This document shows positions 52,582-61,813 of a stretch of DNA of 64,000 nt, piece by piece. Each line of letters opens with the position of its first letter. Position 1 is the stretch's first letter. Under the pieces are notes generated by a model. The model was not told the origin of the DNA and searched no databases. It worked only from the letters and a program-made list of their open reading frames with translations. The position numbers were made by a program, and so were the translations under genes. Source of the stretch: Lacticaseibacillus porcinae (GTDB taxonomy: Bacteria; Bacillota; Bacilli; Lactobacillales; Lactobacillaceae); the NCBI RefSeq assembly GCF_003946305.1, contig NZ_RHNS01000003.1, positions 124,001 to 188,000 of the forward strand. The letters run 5' to 3'.

Positions 52582-53262
52582 TTAGTCGACATCCGTGAAA
52601 ACGAATGTTCCTGCTGCTGTGGTTGCCGCCTGTTTCAGCGGCGCATCGAACAATTCTGTGATTTGTTGGTCTGCTTGTTGCCAATCACCAAGCGTGATCT
52701 GCACTGCATCAGGCAATGGCGTCAAGTGTTTAGGTTCTGTTTCTGGTGCTTGTTGCAAGAATGCCTCAAGGGTTTGACTTTCCTTCATCGGCCAGCCATC
52801 AAGCAATTCCGCCACACTCACTGGCATTTGGTAATCGTCGCTAGCGCCATTGGCTAAAAAGTCAAACATCACTTGGGCAGGCATTACCAAGTTCACCACA
52901 TTTTGTTGTGGGATCGCAGTGCAACCAGCTAGTTGCGCCAACACCCCGCGGTCAATGTCTAACGTCGGCACTTGTAATAAATACAAAGGCTCGAGGTTTT
53001 GGCCATCGACCGCGGTAAGAAATTCTTCTACCGCAGTCGCCGTCAGCGGCAACGCTTGATTGCGGTCAGTCAACCGCAAAGCGCGGATCGCTAAGTCTTT
53101 GACATGGTCATGCCGACGCAACTGCCAGTAAAAACGTTCTGGTTGCTTTGCTTCGCCGAAGTGGACGATCACACTACGCGTTGGTTTTGCGATCGTTGCG
53201 GAGATCACCTCTGGGGTCAGCCGTGGTTGCGGCTTACGCCCCCAGAGCCACCACCGGCGCAT
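52582..53262 (-). CDS. Hypothetical protein, 226 aa
   Basis: A soluble, acidic protein without signal peptide or membrane helix. The N terminus MRRWWLWGRKPQ is basic and Trp-rich; the rest has alternating helices. I do not recognise a family. It starts one base inside the end of the zinc-ribbon/AP2 gene and ends 16 bases before the Mga-like start, so it belongs to this operon. Confidence 0.7.
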   Translation of the reverse strand: MRRWWLWGRKPQPRLTPEVISATIAKPTRSVIVHFGEAKQPERFYWQLRRHDHVKDLAIRALRLTDRNQALPLTATAVEEFLTAVDGQNLEPLYLLQVPTLDIDRGVLAQLAGCTAIPQQNVVNLVMPAQVMFDFLANGASDDYQMPVSVAELLDGWPMKESQTLEAFLQQAPETEPKHLTPLPDAVQITLGDWQQADQQITELFDAPLKQAATTAAGTFVFTDVD

Positions 53263-53810
53263 TAGTGCTTGCGGGCGGCAACAACTGCCAATACCCGCTG
53301 TAAGCTACGAGAATCTGGGGCGGCATCGAGTTGACGTTGAACTTCCGGCGTCAAGAAACGCTCTTCTGCTTCGCGACGCGCTGCCACGGCATCACTATAG
53401 TTAACAAACATTTGATTGAGAACATAATGTCCGCGTAACATCAAACGTGCGACCCAATGAGCAGAGGTTTTATCAAAGGAGACACCAGGCACGCCAGAGC
53501 GATTGTTCCGACGTGGGATCAATGAGGCTTGTAAGTTCACCCCATCATGGATCCCAAAGCCTGCACGAGAGCCGATATGGGCAACAAACGCAGGATTTTT
53601 ATGAGCGTTGACGATGCTGACTTCACGCCGCCAGCAGCCACATGAGCTGGTGCTACCGTGACGTAAGCGATAGCCATCAGTCACCACAGTGTTCCCACAA
53701 TCGCAGGAGCATTGCCACAAGGCGTTGCCATTATGATTATCCCGACCAGCATAAGCAGTGACCACTAACCGACCAAAACGTTGGCCCACCATATCGATTC
53801 GTTTTGTCAT
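53262..53810 (-). CDS. Zinc-ribbon plus AP2-domain DNA-binding protein
   Basis: A 182-residue protein. The N-terminal part (VGQRFGRLVVTAYAG) with four cysteines in CSCDCG and SSCGC forms a zinc ribbon; residues about 100-150 (NNRSGVPGVSFDKTSAHWVA onward) are an AP2 domain. This pair usually belongs to phage or homing HNH endonucleases, but no HNH domain is present, so it is probably only a DNA-binding protein. AAGGAG lies seven to eight bases before the ATG at 53810. Its place in front of a regulator gene suggests a domesticated mobile-element protein. Confidence 0.8.
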   Translation of the reverse strand: MTKRIDMVGQRFGRLVVTAYAGRDNHNGNALWQCSCDCGNTVVTDGYRLRHGSTSSCGCWRREVSIVNAHKNPAFVAHIGSRAGFGIHDGVNLQASLIPRRNNRSGVPGVSFDKTSAHWVARLMLRGHYVLNQMFVNYSDAVAARREAEERFLTPEVQRQLDAAPDSRSLQRVLAVVAARKH

Positions 53811-54261
53811 ACCCATTCTCCTTAAAGCGGCTGCGCGCCCCCACCCGCAGTTTCCGCACGTTTTCATAATAAAAATATAAGCCACATGAATGTTTTATGG
53901 CGTTCATCTTTTATAAGAATCCTTATACAGATTTGGATTGGTACCTAATTTCGGGTACCAATTTACGATTACAGAAATGCAAGAAGTGCAAAAGACTAGG
54001 CTTTTGCGATGACAAGAAATCGCTTGCACTTAGTTTACCCAGAATTTGTTCACTATTTTTGAATGGTGGTGACCGCGTCGCGACCCAGTAGATGTTGACG
54101 ACTGTAATCTGAACACTTTTTCAAACTACAGTTGTCATTGTTCGGCTATATTCTGAAAATCAGAAATCCTATACCTTTTCGTTCGGAATGTATCGTGGTG
54201 AACTCATTTTTGCTCGCCCATGAAAAAAACTTAAGCCGCAACTTAAGTCTCGATTTCAAGA
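53811..54261. other. Gene-free AT-rich stretch with inverted repeats
   Basis: No convincing gene. It holds TTGGTACC/GGTACCAA (near 53938-53961) and a 10-of-11-bp inverted repeat TGACGACTGTA/TACAGTTGTCA (about 54094-54136), plus CTTAAG/CTTAAG near 54230. The last could end the TetR transcript poorly; the others are possible operators or a small RNA. No promoter stood out. Confidence 0.4.
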
Positions 54262-54879
54262 TTATTTACCGTTTTTCAAACAACCAGCAGCCAACCACTG
54301 CAATTGTTGCGCCACAGATTGTTTAAGGGCATTAACTGAACCCAGTTTTTCCGGGTGTTGATAATAAGTGGTCATGGTTTGAACAAACATCCCCACCACT
54401 GACCAAATCAACAACTCGACTGCTTCATCGCTTTGCTCGTTCAATTGGCTGCGATCGAGATGGTCCTGTAAATATAACGCCGCGCCAGTTTGGGGTTGCG
54501 GCGTGAAGTATTCAGGCCCTTGATCTTTGAGATAGTCGAAAACATTTGCATAAAACGGCGCATAAGGCCCACTGACCAACATGTCGATCAAACGATCAAA
54601 GACGATGGCGATCGCCGCAAAAAAGTCATTGTGCTCTTGCGCTAACACCTCGCGCATCCACGCAATGTTGTGATTTTGTTGTAAGCTCAACAAATAATCG
54701 AAGATGTCTGCTTTATCTTGAAAATACTGATAGAAACTCCCATGCGCAACTTGGGCCCCGCGAATAATGTTGGACACACTGGCATCATGAAACGGTGCTC
54801 GAGCAAATTCGGTATACGCTGCTTGAACGATTCGCGCCCGTTTCGGCGTGGGCAGCCGATAAAAAGTAGCAGTAGGCAT
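54262..54879 (-). CDS. TetR family regulator
   Basis: A 205-residue regulator. The helix-turn-helix reads RIVQAAYTEFARAPFHDASV then GSFYQYFQDKADIFDYLL, with the usual F-x-YF-x-K-x-x-L pattern. The C-terminal domain is helical with several aromatic residues. GGAGG lies seven bases before the ATG at 54879. No target gene is adjacent in the same direction; the nearest is the nagA gene beyond the repeat. Confidence 0.87.
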   Translation of the reverse strand: MPTATFYRLPTPKRARIVQAAYTEFARAPFHDASVSNIIRGAQVAHGSFYQYFQDKADIFDYLLSLQQNHNIAWMREVLAQEHNDFFAAIAIVFDRLIDMLVSGPYAPFYANVFDYLKDQGPEYFTPQPQTGAALYLQDHLDRSQLNEQSDEAVELLIWSVVGMFVQTMTTYYQHPEKLGSVNALKQSVAQQLQWLAAGCLKNGK

Positions 54880-55077
54880 CACACAACCTCCAAAGAAAAG
54901 ATGATGACACCATCCTATCAAATTCGTTCCTTGATTTAATCGGCCTAAAGTCCAAAAAATTCAATGACGTGGCATTCAATTGAAACAAGTTGACCATGCG
55001 GACATTGTTGTGATTCGAAATTTCAACGTTCACGTCAACATCACCTATTTCTCGCAGTTACCTGACGCCACATCCGT

Positions 55078-55260
55078 GATTTGAAATGGGGACGGAAGCT
55101 GGCCGCCGCTACATGGTGAGATTCTCGTTAGCGGTTTACCGCTTACGAGAAGCCGCAGGAAAAGATCCACTTGGAACGGAGCGTAGCGACGGATCAAGTT
55201 AGCTTTTCCGAGGACCCTCACTATGTAGCGGCGAGCCAGCTGGAGTCCCCATTTCAAATC
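55078..55260 (+). repeat. Structured palindromic repeat, copy C
   Basis: Outer arms GATTTGAAATGGGGAC (from 55078) and their complement to 55260. Inner stem TTCTCGT (55122-55128) pairs with ACGAGAA (55145-55151). GAGCGTAGCGA is at 55179-55189, followed by TTCCGAGGACCC and CCAGCTGGAGTCCCC. The copy lies 13 bases beyond the nagA terminator. It matches copy B in orientation and most of its core. Confidence 0.87.
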
Positions 55261-55272
55261 CCCCACGCCATT

Positions 55273-55303
55273 AAAAAAATCACCAAGCACGCGGCTTGGT
55301 GAT
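55273..55303 (-). terminator. Terminator of nagA
   Basis: ATCACCAAGC pairs perfectly with GCTTGGTGAT (55279-55303) with seven T on the minus strand. Confidence 0.92.
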
Positions 55304-55321
55304 TTCAATTAAAGATTTAAA

Positions 55322-56479
55322 TTACGCTTGGTAGCGGGAAACGCCATCCAAGTAAGTTTCAGACAAGGACATGTCCTTGTTCAATACTAAGAAGTCAGCG
55401 TCGCGGCCTGGTAAGATCGAACCGCACTTATCGTCGATCTTAGAAGACTTAGCAGGCACATAAGAACCCATCATGATGGCTTCTTCAGGGGTGTTGCCGT
55501 TCCAGTCAACGACATTCTTGATGGCATCGTTCAACTTCAAAATCGAACCGGCCAAGTTGCCGCCGTTCTTCAAACGAGCAGTCCCGTCTTTAACGATAAC
55601 TGGGAATTCACCTAACATGTAGTCGCCTTCTGGCATCAAACCTGCAGACATGCAGTCAGTGATCAAGGCGATGTGTTCAGGGGTCTTTTCACGAATCAAA
55701 GATGAAGCAACTTCTGGACGCACATGGTGGCCATCGCAGATCAATTCGTCGTCAACAATGTTCATAAACATCGCGGCGCCGACCATCCCAGGTTCGCGGT
55801 GAGTCAAGCCAGACATCCCGTTGAAGGTATGGCAAAATACAGTCGCGCCGGCTTCAACACAGGCCTTGGCTTGTTCAAATGTCGCAGAAGAATGACCTAA
55901 AGCAACCGCTTTGCCATCTTGGGCCATGTGCTTCGTAAATTCAACCGCACCGTCACGTTCTGGGGCTAAAGCCATTTTTTGTAACAGGCCTTTAGCAGAC
56001 TTTTGCCATTCGTCGTATTCTTCGATGGATGGGTCGCGGAAGTACTTCGGGTTTTGGGCGCCTTTGTGTTCTTCAGTAAAGAATGGGCCTTCGAAATAGA
56101 TCCCTTGGACCTTGGCACCAGTTTCTTCACCAGCGTGGTCGCCGATAGTCTTACATACGTCATTCAGATGTTCAAAATCAGCAGTCAAAGTAGTTGGCAA
56201 CCAGCTGGTGACACCAGTTTTCAACAAGCCTTCAGACATGTCGTTAATGGCGTTCCAGTCGTTGTCCATCACGTCATGGCCTAAAGAACCATGAATGTGG
56301 GTGTCGACCAAACCTGGGGCGATCCATTGATCCCCGTAGTCTTTGATCTCGCCGGTTGGCTTTTCGCCGTAAGATGGGGTGTAGTCCCCAAACTTGCCGT
56401 CGTCAGTAATTTCAAGCCAGCCACCGTTTTCAGTGGTGTTCTTCAGGAAAAACTTGTCCGCATGGATGTAGTAGCTCAT
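55322..56479 (-). CDS. nagA: N-acetylglucosamine-6-phosphate deacetylase
   Basis: A 385-residue amidohydrolase. WIAPGLVDTHIHGSLGHD carries the metal-binding HxH, YFEGPFFTEEHKGA the metal Glu, ALGHSSATFEQA and CHTFNGMSGLTHREPG the next His residues, and ITDCMSAGLMPEGDY the catalytic Asp. It removes acetate from GlcNAc-6-P in the cytoplasm, feeding amino sugars from wall turnover or uptake into glucosamine-6-P. AAGGAG precedes the ATG. No nagB is beside it. Confidence 0.95.
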   Translation of the reverse strand: MSYYIHADKFFLKNTTENGGWLEITDDGKFGDYTPSYGEKPTGEIKDYGDQWIAPGLVDTHIHGSLGHDVMDNDWNAINDMSEGLLKTGVTSWLPTTLTADFEHLNDVCKTIGDHAGEETGAKVQGIYFEGPFFTEEHKGAQNPKYFRDPSIEEYDEWQKSAKGLLQKMALAPERDGAVEFTKHMAQDGKAVALGHSSATFEQAKACVEAGATVFCHTFNGMSGLTHREPGMVGAAMFMNIVDDELICDGHHVRPEVASSLIREKTPEHIALITDCMSAGLMPEGDYMLGEFPVIVKDGTARLKNGGNLAGSILKLNDAIKNVVDWNGNTPEEAIMMGSYVPAKSSKIDDKCGSILPGRDADFLVLNKDMSLSETYLDGVSRYQA

Positions 56480-56601
56480 TAGATGATCTCCTTCATTGAA
56501 GTTTGCCGTTTCTCAACAGTTACAGTGTAGCACGGAAATCAATAGTGGTCTAGGCCAAAAGTTCAGGGTATCCTGATTTTTTGAAGGCGGTCCACGACGC
56601 A

Positions 56602-56934
56602 TTAGTTTCGTTCACGAAAGAAAATTGCCTGAGCTCGGATCAATTCGGTGCGATTATCGATGATCGCGTAAATTGAAATCACAGATTGCGCATCGTCCAG
56701 ATGATATAAGACTGTGTTCTTCCCAGTTTGAAGCGTAAATAGATTTTCAGATTCTGCGGCTTCAAATCTAGGCAATCTTTTACCCAACCTAGGAAAATAG
56801 CTGAGACTGTCGAGTTGATCAAGCAACAGCTTGATCTTTTGCTGGGCGGTACGTTGCCCAAAACTTTGCTTGAGATAGGCTTCGATTTTGAAAAGATCAG
56901 CACGCGCCTCTGGGTAAAGGATGACGCGATACAT
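56602..56934 (-). CDS. RelE/ParE-type toxin
   Basis: A 110-residue protein of the RelE/ParE fold: MYRVILYPEARADLFKIEAY at the start, LDQLDSLSYFPRLGKRLPRF in the middle and a strand NTVLYHLDDAQSVISIYAII near the end, the usual toxin core. The typical length is 90-100. Depending on subfamily it cleaves ribosome-bound mRNA or inhibits gyrase. Its ATG overlaps the stop of the antitoxin-like gene by one base. Confidence 0.87.
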   Translation of the reverse strand: MYRVILYPEARADLFKIEAYLKQSFGQRTAQQKIKLLLDQLDSLSYFPRLGKRLPRFEAAESENLFTLQTGKNTVLYHLDDAQSVISIYAIIDNRTELIRAQAIFFRERN

Positions 56935-57185
56935 CAGCGTCCCAACAATTCAGCACGAACTTCAGCGAGAGATTTTGTTTCCCCATGCCGCGCCTGAGCT
57001 GCGATTTCGTTCAGTTCTCGAACGACCAGTTGTTGCCCTTGTTGATAGAAATCGTCAAGGGATAAAACGGCGAATTCATCGACATCGTGATCGTCCAGCA
57101 TCAAACGATGATCCTGTGTCACAGAGGCGAGTAACTGCTGAAAATCGCGCAATTCCCCAATCCGATGTGTGTCAATTGTTGTCAT
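56934..57185 (-). CDS. Second antitoxin-like protein (degenerate Phd fold plus tail)
   Basis: An 83-residue protein. Residues 8-60 follow the Phd/YefM layout (RIGELRDFQQLLASVTQDHR, then EFAVLSLDDFYQQGQQLVV) with the usual basic DNA-contact residues weak. The last 20 residues, HGETKSLAEVRAELLGR, look like the helix that RelB/YefM antitoxins use to block their toxin. It lies between a Phd-like protein without such a tail and the toxin, overlapping both genes (14 and 1 bases). Confidence 0.7.
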   Translation of the reverse strand: MTTIDTHRIGELRDFQQLLASVTQDHRLMLDDHDVDEFAVLSLDDFYQQGQQLVVRELNEIAAQARHGETKSLAEVRAELLGR

Positions 57186-57378
57186 CTTCCTCTAACTCCC
57201 TTTTGATCGCAATTAATTCACGATAATCCTTAATGGCTAATATGACATACTTGCCATAACCGTTTTTTGTTAAAATTACTGGGTGCCCTGGAACGACATC
57301 TTTTAATACTTTGCGATAATGCCGCAATTCCGACATCGGTCGAATATCTGGTTCTGTCAGAAAATCTTTGCCTTCCAA
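57172..57378 (-). CDS. Phd/YefM-type antitoxin, short
   Basis: A 68-residue protein: DIRPMSELRHYRKVLKDV, then GHPVILTKNGYGKYVILAI and KDYRELIAI, the classic Phd/YefM N-terminal DNA-binding fold. It ends in EEDDNN with almost no tail, so it lacks the usual toxin-blocking helix. The start is TTG at 57378, six bases after GGGAGGTG; a longer frame from 57429 has no ribosome site. It is the first gene of the three-gene set and should repress it. Confidence 0.82.
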   Translation of the reverse strand: MEGKDFLTEPDIRPMSELRHYRKVLKDVVPGHPVILTKNGYGKYVILAIKDYRELIAIKRELEEDDNN

Positions 57379-57502
57379 TCCGTTCACCTCCCATGTCAAG
57401 ATATCATAACTGCTGAAAATTTTCAACATAACCAGTTCTTCCTGCCATTGCCAATTAAGCTAACCGCCGAGTTGCCCTATACTCCTCATTTATGTGCGTT
57501 GA

Positions 57503-59002
<1,500 letters not shown>

Positions 59003-59013
59003 TGGTTTTCACG

Positions 59014-59046
59014 TATCAGATGCTGTGAGGCATCTGATATTTTTTT
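59014..59046 (+). terminator. Terminator of the GH1 gene
   Basis: TATCAGATGC pairs perfectly with GCATCTGATA, loop TGTGAG, then TTTTTTT. Confidence 0.93.
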
Positions 59047-59107
59047 GCGTAAAATTCGTCAAGGCGCCAACGTCATGTTAAATTAGTTGAAAAAGGCGGT
59101 ACGGCAC

Positions 59108-59290
59108 ATGTTTTGGTTGCTGATCATCGTGATTTTGTTGACGTTCGCTTTAGTGATGGCGACCCATCGATTTCTCCAAACCCGCAGACGCAGTGACTTA
59201 CTGGTCATGATCGGCTTCGCCACTTTGATTGCGATCATTGCCATCCCATGGCTGATGATTTTTCTTGGAGTCGGGACGAATATCGAATAA
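59108..59290 (+). CDS. Small two-helix membrane protein
   Basis: A 60-residue protein with two hydrophobic helices, FWLLIIVILLTFALVMA and VMIGFATLIAIIAIPWLMIF, joined by a basic loop QTRRRSD. AAAGGCGG lies nearby upstream of the ATG at 59108; TTG at 59087 is an alternative. The family is unknown. The terminator just downstream and the preceding terminator isolate it as its own transcript, which supports a real gene. Confidence 0.55.
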   Translation: MFWLLIIVILLTFALVMATHRFLQTRRRSDLLVMIGFATLIAIIAIPWLMIFLGVGTNIE

Positions 59291-59348
59291 ATTCTTTTAT
59301 GGTGAATATTATTCATCTAAATCTTGATAAATTTCACACAGCTCACTT

Positions 59349-59389
59349 AAGCCCGCCACGACGCGTTTTCATTGATGTGGCGGGCTTTG
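59349..59389 (+). terminator. Terminator between small protein and permease
   Basis: AAGCCCGCCAC (59349-59359) pairs perfectly with GTGGCGGGCTT (59377-59387), followed by T. The permease promoter lies just beyond, so it most likely ends the small-protein transcript. Confidence 0.65.
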
Positions 59390-59394
59390 GTCAG

Positions 59395-59423
59395 TTGCAC
59401 CGACAACATTCGGTCGGTAACAT
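59395..59423 (+). promoter_or_regulatory. Promoter of the amino-acid permease
   Basis: TTGCAC (59395-59400), exactly 17 bp, TAACAT (59418-59423), 38 bases before the ATG. Confidence 0.6.
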
Positions 59424-59460
59424 AGAAAACGTGAGATTTTTTCAGAAAGCAGGAGAATGC

Positions 59461-60852
59461 ATGGCAAGCAAGCAAAACGCAGACGGCACCAAACGTGAAT
59501 TAACCAAACGACATGTGCAAATGATCGCCTTAGGTGGCACCATCGGCACTGGGTTGTTCCTTGGCGCCAGCAATTCCATCATGAAAACTGGTCCCTCGAT
59601 CTTGTTGGTTTACTTGATCTTAGGCGTGATCTTCTTCTTGATGATGCGTGGGATCGGGGAAATGATGTACCACGATCCTGATAAGCACACCTTCATCTCC
59701 TTTATCGGGAAATATTTAGGGAAAACCGTCGGCTACTTCGCTGGTTGGACTTATTGGCTCGGCATTATCTTCGTCGCCATGGCCGAACTAACTGCTGTTT
59801 CCAAGTATGTGCAATACTGGTTCCCGAGCTGGCCGACCTGGGCGATTCAAATCGGTGTCCTCGCGATTCTCGTATCGATCAACTTGATTGCCGTTGGGTT
59901 GTTCGGGGAAGCAGAGTTCTGGTTTGCAATGATCAAAATCACCGCCATCGTGGTCATGATCATTGTCGGGTTGTTCTTAGTGTTCACCAACTTCAAAACC
60001 CCTGTCGGTCATGCTAGCTTTGGGAACATCACCAATCACTTCTCCATGTTTCCAAATGGCATCATGAGCTTTGTCGCCGCCTTTCCAATGGTATTCTTCG
60101 CCTTTCAAGGGATGGAATTCATCGGCATTACCACCAGCGAAACCCAAGATCCTCGTAAAGTGTTACCTAAAGTCATTAACGAGATCATTTACCGCGTGTT
60201 GTTATTTTACATCGGTGCCATCGCCATCATCATGGCGATTTACCCTTGGCAATCGCTTGACCCGACGCAATCACCTTTCGTGCAAGTCTTCCAATTAGCC
60301 GGCATGAAAGCCGCTGCTGCAGTGATCAACTTTGTCGTCTTAACCGCTGCGGCTTCTGCGTTGAACTCTTACATGTACTCCGCAGGTCGCCATTTCTATC
60401 AATTGGCGTTAGATACCAAGCACTCGAAGTTTATGACCCACTTCCGGAAAATTTCTCGGACTGGGGTGCCAGCACGTGGGATCTTATTCTCTGCCGCGTT
60501 AGTGTTGATCGGCCCGATTTTAAATTCAATGCCGCAAATCACTGATGCCTTTGCTTTTATCACTAGCGTTTCGTCAGATCTCTACATCATCGTTTACTTG
60601 TTGACCATGATGGCGCACCGCAAGTACCGCGAATCTGCAGACTTTGATCCTGAAGGGTTCTTGATGCCGCATTATAAATTCACCAGTCCTTTGGTGATCG
60701 GCTTCTTCGCCTTGATCTACGTCAGCTTGTTCTTCACCGGCTCCGGTGCCATTTGGCCAGCGATCGGCGGCTTGGTTTGGACCGTCGGCTTTATGGCGAT
60801 GATCAAATTCGTCAACCGCCAAACCGCTGTGAGTATGAACGTCGAAGATTAA
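59461..60852 (+). CDS. APC-family amino-acid permease
   Basis: A 463-residue transporter with twelve membrane helices. RELTKRHVQMIALGGTIGTG near residue 11 is the family signature of the amino-acid transporter subfamily (LysP, AroP, GabP), and GVIFFLMMRGIGEM follows in TM2. It should import an amino acid with protons; the exact one cannot be told. GGAGAA lies before the ATG at 59461; a long upstream in-frame extension from 59248 crosses the terminator and promoter and is rejected. Confidence 0.92.
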   Translation: MASKQNADGTKRELTKRHVQMIALGGTIGTGLFLGASNSIMKTGPSILLVYLILGVIFFLMMRGIGEMMYHDPDKHTFISFIGKYLGKTVGYFAGWTYWLGIIFVAMAELTAVSKYVQYWFPSWPTWAIQIGVLAILVSINLIAVGLFGEAEFWFAMIKITAIVVMIIVGLFLVFTNFKTPVGHASFGNITNHFSMFPNGIMSFVAAFPMVFFAFQGMEFIGITTSETQDPRKVLPKVINEIIYRVLLFYIGAIAIIMAIYPWQSLDPTQSPFVQVFQLAGMKAAAAVINFVVLTAAASALNSYMYSAGRHFYQLALDTKHSKFMTHFRKISRTGVPARGILFSAALVLIGPILNSMPQITDAFAFITSVSSDLYIIVYLLTMMAHRKYRESADFDPEGFLMPHYKFTSPLVIGFFALIYVSLFFTGSGAIWPAIGGLVWTVGFMAMIKFVNRQTAVSMNVED

Positions 60853-60857
60853 TTCAA

Positions 60858-60894
60858 AAAACCGCTCAACTTTTAAAAAGTTGAACGGTTTTTT
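60858..60894. terminator. Bidirectional terminator
   Basis: AAAACCG-TCAACTTTT pairs with AAAAGTTGA-CGGTTTT between the permease and the convergent gene. Confidence 0.88.
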
Positions 60895-61210
60895 AGTCCT
60901 CAATCATTCGATATTGTTTCGCGAACTGTTTGGCCGACACCACGCGATGATTGGTCACATCGAGATAATCACCTGGATACCCTAATTCATACATCCCATA
61001 CCCTGCAAATCCGCCACCAACTGTGCCCACGGCGCCGGTTTTTAGATTTTGGGTAACAGATGGTCGCAACCCACTCATTAAAATCCGCACATGATGGTCT
61101 AACCACACCAAATAATTTTCTGCAAATGCACGTTGCACCCAGTTTGGTTGAATCCCAGTTTCGCTGATTTGCCACACGTCAGCAACGGCACCTTTGTACA
61201 TGACTTGCAT
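60893..61210 (-). CDS. Hypothetical protein, 105 aa
   Basis: A small soluble protein without a signal peptide. It contains an inner Gly-rich piece (GAVGTVGGGFAGYGMYELG) followed by YPGDYLDVTNHRVVSAKQFA. I do not recognise it. The ATG at 61210 is chosen for AGAGG eight bases upstream; an in-frame frame from 61294 overlaps the upstream gene by seven bases. It probably shares a transcript with the 125-residue protein at 61288. Confidence 0.6.
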   Translation of the reverse strand: MQVMYKGAVADVWQISETGIQPNWVQRAFAENYLVWLDHHVRILMSGLRPSVTQNLKTGAVGTVGGGFAGYGMYELGYPGDYLDVTNHRVVSAKQFAKQYRMIED

Positions 61211-61287
61211 CTGGTTACCTCTTAACGTAATCGCTTTCATTTTACTGGAAATAAAAGCCTTCGCCGACAGACGAAAGCTCATCGCCT

Positions 61288-61665
61288 TTAACACACCCCT
61301 GTGCGCGTGGCGACCATCAGCGTCAACTCATCGCAAAGACTAGCGACGGTGTGTGCTGCTGGGAAGAATTGCAAGTTTTCTGGTTGTGATGATTGCCATT
61401 GACTTGCTGAATATCTTGGGGCTTTGTGCGCGATAGCTCGTGCATCAAGGCCCAATTCGTCTGCAAGCCCCCACAAGCGGCGCAGTTGCGTGATTCGCAA
61501 TTGATTGGTGTAGTGGCCCACCACTAACACCGCCGCCATCCATAAACCATAGGCCAACATAGCAGCAATGACCGATTCAAACACCAAACCAATGATCACA
61601 TGCATCATCAATAAGCCTGCCACCATAATCATCAATTCGAATGCTTTTAACGTGCGTCGTTTCAT
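61288..61665 (-). CDS. Hypothetical membrane protein, 125 aa
   Basis: Two hydrophobic helices (about 10-32, FELMIMVAGLLMMHVIIGLV, and 36-54) are followed by a cytoplasmic tail of about 70 residues with a helical LRITQLRRLWGLADELGLDA. No family is recognised. GGAGGTG lies before the ATG at 61665. It precedes the 105-residue gene on the same strand. Confidence 0.65.
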   Translation of the reverse strand: MKRRTLKAFELMIMVAGLLMMHVIIGLVFESVIAAMLAYGLWMAAVLVVGHYTNQLRITQLRRLWGLADELGLDARAIAHKAPRYSASQWQSSQPENLQFFPAAHTVASLCDELTLMVATRTGVC

Positions 61666-61782
61666 GACTGCCACCTCCGACATTTAAGATACACGCCTGC
61701 ATCAATTCCCTCAAGCAATGTGACAGAACTGTTAGTTACCGTCACCCAACCGGTTGTGCACAAGCATTTTAAAAATGACACC

Positions 61783-61808
61783 AAAAAAGCAGGCACAAAG
61801 CCTGCTTT
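61783..61808 (-). terminator. Terminator of the icd gene
   Basis: AAAAGCAGGC pairs perfectly with GCCTGCTTTT (61785-61808), with T on the minus strand. Confidence 0.88.
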
Positions 61809-61813
61809 TGAAT

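Noticed and set aside
59296-59316. ArgR box before the permease (TGAATATTATTCA)
   Set aside because: The core is one base short of the ARG-box spacing and it lies far upstream of the likely promoter.
59291-59460. Riboswitch or attenuator for the amino-acid permease
   Set aside because: The hairpin at 59349-59387 lies upstream of a good permease promoter, so it more likely ends the small-protein transcript.
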